Notes under the pieces: model-generated
Database searches by the model: none
What the model was told of the DNA's origin: nothing
Seen by the model: the letters and a program-made list of their open reading frames with translations, nothing else
Part shown: piece after piece, positions 56,001-64,000 of the stretch
Numbering within the stretch: position 1 is the first letter of the stretch
Layout: each line of letters starts with the position of its first letter
Position numbers and translations under genes: made by a program
Source: Rhyzopertha dominica
Taxonomy: Eukaryota > Arthropoda > Insecta > Coleoptera > Bostrichidae
NCBI GenBank assembly: GCA_025024175.1
Contig: QCXZ01000064.1
Location: 15,128,001 to 15,192,000, forward strand
Reading direction: 5' to 3'
Length of the DNA: 64,000 nucleotides

Positions 56001-59000
56001 GTTACAAAAGTAACGGAAGTGGTTTTAAATCTTCCGCAGTAAGCTAACTTGTATAGGTACCGCCTAGTACACAAAAATTGAACAATACTTGATGAGTCTA
56101 TTACAATGTTTTAACCCGTTGTTCATATGCAGATGTTGCATATTACCTTAAATTATTCACAAAGAGGTAAAAAACAAAAATCTCTCACTAACGATCCCGG
56201 TAACAATATGTGGGGTGCCTTAGCTCCTGCTGGGATGGGCGTAGTTCGAAAACTAGCAGTAAAATTAACCAACGGCGCCAAGAAGTTGCAGAAAAACTAC
56301 CCACCACTAAGTCTTAAGTACCGATACCACCAAATCCTAAGACGGATTTCTATTGCCTAAGCTGAAAGACTAAAGATCGTCAAAGTAAACGCCAACGCGA
56401 AATTCAATAACCTTTTTTTTATTAGGCTAGTAAGAAGATAAATAATATTCAGGAAATTTTACTAACACACCACCGGCATGGAAATTACAATAACGTAAGA
56501 CTGTTTAAGGCTGGGATCCTGGAGAGAGTAGAGAGAGAGAGTAAGATATATTCGAGCTAACGATAGAAAAAGAACAACCTATTTTTACAAAACAGCACCA
56601 CCTAAATATTACTGAATATTTAAGGCTAAATGAATGCTGATCTGAAAGATAAAAAATCGAGCTAGAGCTTAAGGTATTTCTCAAACAAATAATTGCTAAT
56701 TACGAGGTCTACCTTTCAGATTATTCATAGCCTACATTTTGGTTATTGCACCACTTTTGACCGCTTGAGTCACCGATTTTTCTCAAATTCAGCTAGAAAT
56801 AATTCAGTAGATGAGATACACAGATAACAACTACCATCTCTATTTTTTCAAGAAGCTATTTTACCATACCCGAAAGCTGCTGAAAGGTAAGCACACGTTG
56901 AAAAAAGGGAGCGAAATCTGTGCAGAGATTCCAAAAGACACCCTTTTCCTAATCATATGGCAAGAGACATAAATGGCAAAGTTGGTAAAGGTGACGAAAG
57001 TAAAGAGGAACGCGCTTTGTCTTGTCTTTGAGTCCGGAACTTGAAAAGGGTGGTAATGATGAACTCATTTCAGGTATATGGTTCGCATCGTCTTCTTTCA
57101 CCGAAGACTTGAACGAGAAACAGGATTATTTAGGCGACTTCAGCACACTACACAGAAATCTGTGAAACATTACATCAGAAGAGTCATTACTATTGATCAA
57201 TCTGACGAAGAATACACAGTTTCGTTGCTAGGTAATAAGAACTCCAAATTCGTTCATTCTTGATACTTGATAATTCGGAAGCGATCTCTAACGACATCGT
57301 GATGAAGCTACCAATGCTATCTAATGTAGGTTGCGCTCAAAAATAATTCCTTTTAGATTAGGCATAATACATTATAATCTTTAATGAACTACTTATTTAC
57401 GATTTTGAAACTAATGTATAGTTTTTAGTTTTGTTGTCATTTTCTAAAGACTTTTTGAATATTGAGATGCTTTTTATACTTATAAAAGTTTAAATATACA
57501 AACTAAACATTTTACATTTTTTTAAAGCGGTGGTCGTAGTTCACTCCGAAGCTGAGCACTGAATAAGAAGAGTNTGCAACAGTGACGACATTTAAAAAAA
57601 AATACATATTTTTGCGTCTGTTTTGTGCTTCAATTAAAAAATGATCTTTTGTACCGTTATCTGACTTAAATTATGTTTTAATCATAGGTACTGGAAACGA
57701 GAACATTAGCAAGACGGACCGATATTTAAAAATAATTCTGTAGAAAAATGGCAACTACTGTAATCTCTTCCTTAATAAAAAATAAATAAAATACCTGTTA
57801 TACTGGTGGCTTAATTTTAAAATTTTGTATGAAATAATTTCCAATATCTCTTTCATTTCCATTACTTACCGCATAACCGCAAAATCCAATTGCGTCTACA
57901 AGCTATTCGAGAAGCACTCAAGCCGCCATACGTACTGACAGCTAATTAAAGAATTTAATTTGCTTCAGCCAACTTTTAAAATTCATTTAAAAATATGTTG
58001 TAAAGACGAAGATCCATAAAATCAGCGACACTATGATATACAAGTTACAAGTGGGATACTCAACGATAGAAATTGCATTTACAAAGGGGTAAATTGTACC
58101 ACGAGTAAAAGCGGCATTGTAAAATGCACTGATGGTAACATTTTCAACTTAAATATATTACAACCCACACGTATAACGCAGTAATTCTGTTTTATTGCTA
58201 CAACGATGTCGTAAATCGCACCCACGTGCAATTTTTCAAATAATCCGCTTAGGCGAGGTCAGTTTTATAACACCTGAACTTTCCGAATGTTTCAACTAGT
58301 TTAAATAACAAATGTTGCAGCGCTTTTTTTGCAAGTAACTTTACAACCCGGAAGTTTATGATCTGTTTTGCATGACAATGTAGTTGGGGTTATTACTTAT
58401 ACTCGCTGAGGAGTTTTTGTACGAACTTGTACGCTGCTGTGTGATGTACATACTGAGTTAGGGGTGGCGTTTGCGGGGTAGATGTATATAAGTAATGTTA
58501 ATATTGTTTTTAGGGTATTGTATTTGAAACATGTACAAAAAAAGTTAATAGCTATGGACAAGGGCGTACCCAGCTTTTGGTCTAAGGGGAGGCAAAGCAG
58601 GAATTTCCCTTACTGAATAATTCAACATAAATAAAAATGTGCCTTTATCGGATTATGTACACTCCATCTGATTAGAAAAGAATACAGGAGCGTCATCATT
58701 TGCATGCGCGATTTGCACGTCATAACCAGTGTCGCCATCGTTAATAGGGGTCAGTTAATAGGTTGCAGTACAATATGCAGCACACAGCTAAATATAAGGA
58801 TATATTCTGCAGACAAAACACTAATAATAAAGAAACCATGCTGTATAAACAGTAACTACGAAACGCGCTAATAAAAAAAAACACGCACTCTGACCGTCTA
58901 CTCCAAACGAAACGCGAACGTTGAATTAGACGAATGCTAGCACGCCACTGAATGGTACCGTTACCTGGCAACGGTTGGTGTTGCGTGGGAAAAATGGTTT

Positions 59001-61283
59001 GTGCGCATGACGTCATTGATGATGCCCTGTGTTCTTCTCTATTCAGATAAAGTTTACCTAAGTAATTAACGAAGTATTTATTTCATGAACAATCTTCGTT
59101 AATTTTCTGCAAGGTGACTTAAAACATCTTCTGTGAAGACCCAAGTTTTTTATGTTTTTTTTTATATACTGTTCTCAAAACCTCCTTTATTCCTAACTCA
59201 ATTATTGATGATCTCAGTTGGGCGATATTTAGCGCATTCAGTTGCATGTCTATCACGTTTAACAAGAGATGAGTAGATACATTTTATTTGGAAAAATAAA
59301 GATCCGTGATCCACATAATCTATAGTAATGTGAAACGAACTACCAAAGAAATGTAAATTTCGCCTTAAGCATCTACTAATGGAACTACGTTTTATGATTT
59401 GGAATTTGCACATATCAAATAATGAATTAACCGATGAGCTTTTTAGTTTCAACTTTTCGCATTAGAAGCTTCAGAAATTTAAGTTAGGAGTGAGTAGGTA
59501 GCTAGTATAGATTAAAAAAAATTATCAAAACTGAGAATGAGGAAACAACCTGGTCGTGAAACAGTACCTAAGACTGTAATGATTTAAGCTGCTGGTTTAG
59601 CTAATCTTAGTTGAACCTAAAAATACAAATTATAAGCCCCAGGATTATGCGTCACCTGGCCAAACTCCACTAAATAGCATTAAATTGATGGTCGTTTTAT
59701 CTTTAACAATTTTTACCCACACATCTAATTTTACTCAAATTTCTGCATATTTTAATTTGTTTATTGTTCTCAAGCTGCAAAAATCCTTTCATGTATTATA
59801 TTTATTTTGCTGGCTGTCATTGATTTGCAAAAAAATGGCTCAATATCGCCAAAAACGAATGTTAAATTTTTTTACGAAATTTAGTTGACTATACCGAAAT
59901 CTGCAGGGATTAACAATTAAAGGCTCATTATAAATTATTACAAATGTAGGTATTCCTTGAGTTCAATTAATCTTATGATGGCAATGTAAGTTATACTTCG
60001 ATTATTACTTCTGGGGCAGTTTTTATGTGACATAATAGTAATTTATCTCTTTAACTTTAATCATAAATGCATAGTTTATGTGCTTAAAGGGCTTAATATC
60101 GTCATCTGAAACTGGATATGAGCACATCGATAATACTCCATTAAACTTGGATATTAGTAAATTTTGGATTAAAAACCATGATCGCATTGATCTGATATTT
60201 TAAATAGATCAAATTTGAGTACTTCTTTTTGCTCTTTGGTTAAAATAATGACCTGGGCATAAATCGAAAATAGTGGTGTAGGGTCGATTATATAAATGCG
60301 AGATAATAACCAGACACCGCAACACATCACTAAAATGATAGCATATTACGTCTCAATGTTCGACGACGATTTTGTACACATTATGAGTAGGTACTGTGTA
60401 AAATCAGAATTAGATAGTTGCATAAAATTATGCAAGACATGCTTTGTTATGAATTCTGTACAGAATATAGCATCTTTTATTTAGACTGAGCCTTTGGGTT
60501 TATTTGATTATTCCATTTTTCATTTAGCTATTATTTTTTTAAGTTAAGCCTATCTCCGTAGTCCGCCACTGCACTGCTTCCAAAAATTAACCCAGTACTT
60601 AATATTTTAACCAAATTAAGCCTCATTCAAATAAACTGAAATATATTTAATCCATATTTAAAAAGTCTTTTGTATACTGGCATTTTAACAGCACACTGGG
60701 TTTTAATTCGTGCTTATAATACTACTGGATTCCTAAAACTTACGCTAAATAGACTTTCGTAACTCTTAGTTCGGATGGATTTTTGCTCGAAATAACTGAT
60801 ATCTTTGTATTATTTTTGTTTCTCCATATTAATTTTGAAATTTGGAACTAAGAAGATTGGAGTTACCGCCAACTACAAATATGTGACCGATTCTGTGTAT
60901 TCCACATAACAGAATCATGCATAGTTGAACAATCCCTATAAAGAAAACATGTTAGAAGAGCTGAGCAAAGTAGAAATCGTATTATGACTCCTGGCCAAAA
61001 TAACCTTGGAAACCGTTTGACAACGACTTATTGAATGTCATTTGTATATGTCAAATATGGGTTCTGGATGAAAATTATGAAATACGTTTAATTAATACGT
61101 TAATTATACAGCTAAATCTATATGGAAGGTGGAAAGGGCCCAGTGTTGGCAGTGCAGGTCCAGGGGGGGGAGCAGCTGCCCACCTTGTCTCCCCCTCCTT
61201 CGGTACGCCCATGGCTATGGACATTTGTATATGATATTCGTAAACTTTAAATAAGTGTACAATAGGTAAGATGATGTTAATTA
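53076..61283. other. Long stretch without recognisable gene
   Basis: No supported gene in 8.2 kb. Small frames (53229-53453, 54901-55095, 56127-56360, 57078-57263, 58741-59016) show no domain I can name. Short low-complexity runs include TATACATATACATATACAC near 53174 and GAGAGAG near 56530. Fragments such as AAGGGCGTACCCAGCTTTTG near 58560 look like ends of dispersed repeats. Single Ns lie near 54810 and 57574. Confidence 0.45.
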
Positions 61284-61290
61284 CAGAAGG

Positions 61291-63425
61291 CCATGGCAGA
61301 GGGGTGTATCACTAAGGAATTTTAGTGTACACCCGCCAAGAATTGCACAGAATTACGAGGAATTACTTGGAATTATATGGAATTGAAAAGAATTGCGTGG
61401 AATTACTAAAAATTAGCCAGAATTACTTGGAATTACGGTAGAAATTTTAAGGAATTGCAGTGAGCGGGCGCTGATTGTGGGAGTATAAATCAGTGAATAA
61501 CGTCAATAGCTTTGATGTTAGTGAATCGATATTTGCCACGAGTTATCAAATGCGTCAATAGTAATGAGCGACTCCAATTTTTTTCGCGAAAGTGAATGAG
61601 ATTCACGTTATTTACTGTATAGGGGCGGGGGCTGCAAACAACAGGGGCTGTAGCTAGTCTAACCTGGCTTCTGACTGCAAAAATGTTGAGACATGCATAT
61701 CACCAGGTACGCCAATCAACGTACTTGTCCCTTAGTATAATAATTGGTATCTCAGTACCTGTGTACCTATAAAACGCCCTATCGAATGAAGACATAATTT
61801 TCACCTACATGGGTACGTATAAATTATGAACATACCTACTTGTTAGTGCAAAATAATTATATACATACGGTATGTCACTCGAGTAAGGAAAGAGAAAAAA
61901 ATGTCTANAAATACATATTTGGCTTATGCTTAAACCTCAAAATCTGTGTGTAACTAAGACGTGTCGTACACAGCCTTTTTTTAAACATGGCCAATCTCTT
62001 AACTGGGTAGTCTTTGACAAATTTTAGGTCGATTCAACTAAATTTATCTTAACTCCAAAGTTGATATTAATGGAGATGCAGGGTGTCAAATTTGAAAAGT
62101 AAGTTCACAATTTTCCTTTACAAAAATTGTTCAAAATTTTATGGTCTGCAAGTTTAAAATCCATGGCCTACTTCAAAAGTTGTTACTCAAAAGCTTTGAC
62201 AAAAACTTGCGGGTTATGTATGTTTTTATATATGAAAAAAATACAAAAAAACTTGTTTGCAAAACAATGCTCTCTCAGTGGCTTTCCGAAACAGTGAAAC
62301 TTGTAAAAAAATGTATGGTTGTCAGAAGATGCCTCTAGAATTACTGAAAGAATTGAATATGGTCCAGTGACAAATAAAGTTTAGGGATTTGTTTTACCTT
62401 TAGTAAATAGCATTCCCAATACTAATGCACATATTGCGATCTTGTCTGAACCATTCCAGATTAGAAGGTCTCTACATAAGTATCAATAAATTATACAAAA
62501 GAGAGAAACAAAATAATAAAGTTGGGGAAAAAATGAATAATTTAAAAATGTCCTTTTAAAGCTCGAACTGATCGATTTTTGTTTTAAAATTGCCATCTTT
62601 TGACATAAGAAAACTGATGACCTCATCAGTTTTTAACTATGACTAACTTTTCTTTAATTTTTTAATACACTCTTCAATAATAATAAAAAAGTAATACCTC
62701 GCATAACAATTTTCTTGACAATATTATAGGTTTTATTTGAAAAATATCAATTGGGGGTTGCTATTTAAAAAGAACTGATGATAACGTCATAGTTCAAATG
62801 ACGTCATTGACAAAATTTTTATGTCAAGAGATGGCAGTTTTAAAATAAAAATTCACTTGTTCGAGCGCTTTTCGAAAAAAAATACATAACCAAGTTAAGA
62901 ATTTTGTTCCAAACTTTATGTTCACTCTTATAAAATTGTTCTTATTTTTCTTTGGCTGTTGTAGGCTATCCTGGTATAAAATAGTTTTTATTTATCTTTT
63001 TTTGTTATTAAAGAAATTTGCATGTATGTTGGGTAACTATTTATATTTCAGTAATGGCAATACTGCTGTTGTTACCTCAAATCTGACTTTTGCATCATAC
63101 AGTTCAATTTTTTCTTGCATAAAAGTGCTTAGACCTTTTTGATGTGCGACCGCACTTGTGTACGTTTTCGAAAATTACCTCTAAACAAACACGCGCACAA
63201 CTACACACACTAGATGAATTATTTAAAATTTCAGGAATTACTAAGAATTTTGATGACGGAATTTTATAGAAATTGCGATGTAATTCCTTTAACTCCGTGG
63301 AATTAAATGAAATTCCATTTAATTCCACGTAATTACAGGATAATTCCACAGAATTAGAGGAATTTTATAAGTGCAGGAATTTTTATCGTACAAAATTTGG
63401 CCCCTGATACACCTCTCGGCCATGG
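61291..63425. mobile_element. 2.1-kb TIR element with GGAATT-rich subterminal arrays
   Basis: The left end reads CCATGGCAGAGGGGTGTATCA; the right end reads TGATACACCTCTCGGCCATGG, its inverse. Inside each end is a 130-150-bp array of GGAATT/GAATTAC-type units (61317-61460 and 63220-63375) in mirrored orientation. Inverted similarity also appears inside, e.g. ATTGCCATCTTTTGACATAA near 62588 against TTATGTCAAGAGATGGCAGT near 62819. CAGAA flanks both sides (61284-61288, two bases from the TIR, and 63426-63430), a possible target duplication. No transposase was recognised. One N is inside (about 61907). Confidence 0.7.
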
Positions 63426-64000
63426 CAGAACATATTAAGAAAACTTATTACGGACTACAAACGTTGTAATGTTCAAATCAAACGACAGAAGTCAACAAGC
63501 GAGTGATAGAACACTTGGTAATCTGACAAAATACAAAAAAGGGTACAAAAGTTAGTAGGTAGAATATGAAAGGGGTAACAAGGGACAATTAGCCTACGCA
63601 CAAGACTGAACAGCATTGGCAAGAACAAACAGAAAGCTTCAGGAAACAATAAAACTGCAAAAACAGCAGAATAACGGAAGTTTCAAATTAATAAGAACAA
63701 TAAGTAGGCAGAGCTAGGAAAGTTACTTTTGAAATGTAACTTAGTTACTTTGCATAGTTACTTAACAGAAAGTAACTTTAGTTACTTAGGTAACTAGACA
63801 CTTATTTACGAATGTAACAAGTTACAAGTAAGAAAGTAACTTAAAAAATAGTTCTTTTATAGTTATTTTTGGAGCGAGTAAAATTAAAGGTAAGTGATAC
63901 TTATAAGGCTTTAAGGTCGAGTAAATAATTAGAACACGACTGAACGTCTCAGAAGGTCCACTATACTGCCTGGGTTACGTTGCATCTTACAGACAACTGC
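63426..64000. other. Window end with a GTTACTT-rich cluster
   Basis: Between about 63719 and 63850 the words GTTACTT and AAGTAAC recur roughly ten times in both orientations (for example CTTAGTTACTTTGCATAGTT). This resembles the terminal region of some repeat elements, but no boundaries are resolvable before the window ends. Confidence 0.5.

Noticed and set aside
57078..57263. 61-codon plus frame with an acidic C-terminus
   Set aside because: Faintly like C-terminal regions of some transposon-linked insect proteins, but too short and without a defined motif.

Overview
The window is AT-rich, repeat-dense nuclear DNA from an arthropod, most probably an insect. The evidence is three exons of a beaten-path-like (Beat) immunoglobulin gene with phase-compatible introns, together with Ty1/copia, Ty3/gypsy, Penelope-like (PLE), LINE, mariner and DDE_3 element sequences of types usual in insect genomes. 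The order cannot be fixed from sequence alone. Nothing bacterial, no CRISPR array and no rRNA or tRNA gene was seen.

Host gene: exons at 20294-20429, 20526-20659 and 42079-42334 (+) encode the end of Ig domain 1 and most of Ig domain 2 of a Beat-family protein. The last two are separated by a 21.4-kb intron that holds most of the transposons in the middle of the window. The 5' exons (signal peptide, first half of Ig1) and any exon after 42334 were not found.

Transposons, left to right: a dispersed repeat here called R1 (1-690, again at 35580-41010 and inverted at 42735-43060); a long-arm foldback element (2021-3072, second copy 49621-50750); a 357-bp TIR MITE (3637-3993, half copy at 34551); a THAP-like fragment (8395-8634); a complete but mutated copia element (15348-19864, 175-bp LTRs, TSD TTAAC); a LINE reverse-transcriptase relic (23560-24330, minus); a young gypsy element with identical LTRs (27780-32774, minus); a mariner relic (33682-33798, minus); a solo LTR (35027-35518); a decayed second gypsy-type element nested inside R1 (35632-40458); a PLE reverse-transcriptase relic (45819-46185, minus); a DDE_3 transposase relic (49271-49590); a palindromic head-to-head PLE insertion with 300-bp arms and a 15-bp target duplication (51529-52198); a second pair of inverted PLE ends (52862-53075); and a 2.1-kb terminal-inverted-repeat element rich in GGAATT motifs (61291-63425).

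The most unusual item is the palindromic PLE. Both arms are the 3' end of a Penelope-like element, pointing outwards, in perfect register and about 97% identical. Each arm carries a sequence fitting a minimal hammerhead ribozyme. The long stretches between these items (about 4.0-7.4, 8.6-15.3, 20.7-23.5, 24.3-27.8, 43.1-45.8, 46.2-49.3 and 53.1-61.3 kb) hold no gene that can be supported. The short ORFs there look like chance frames.
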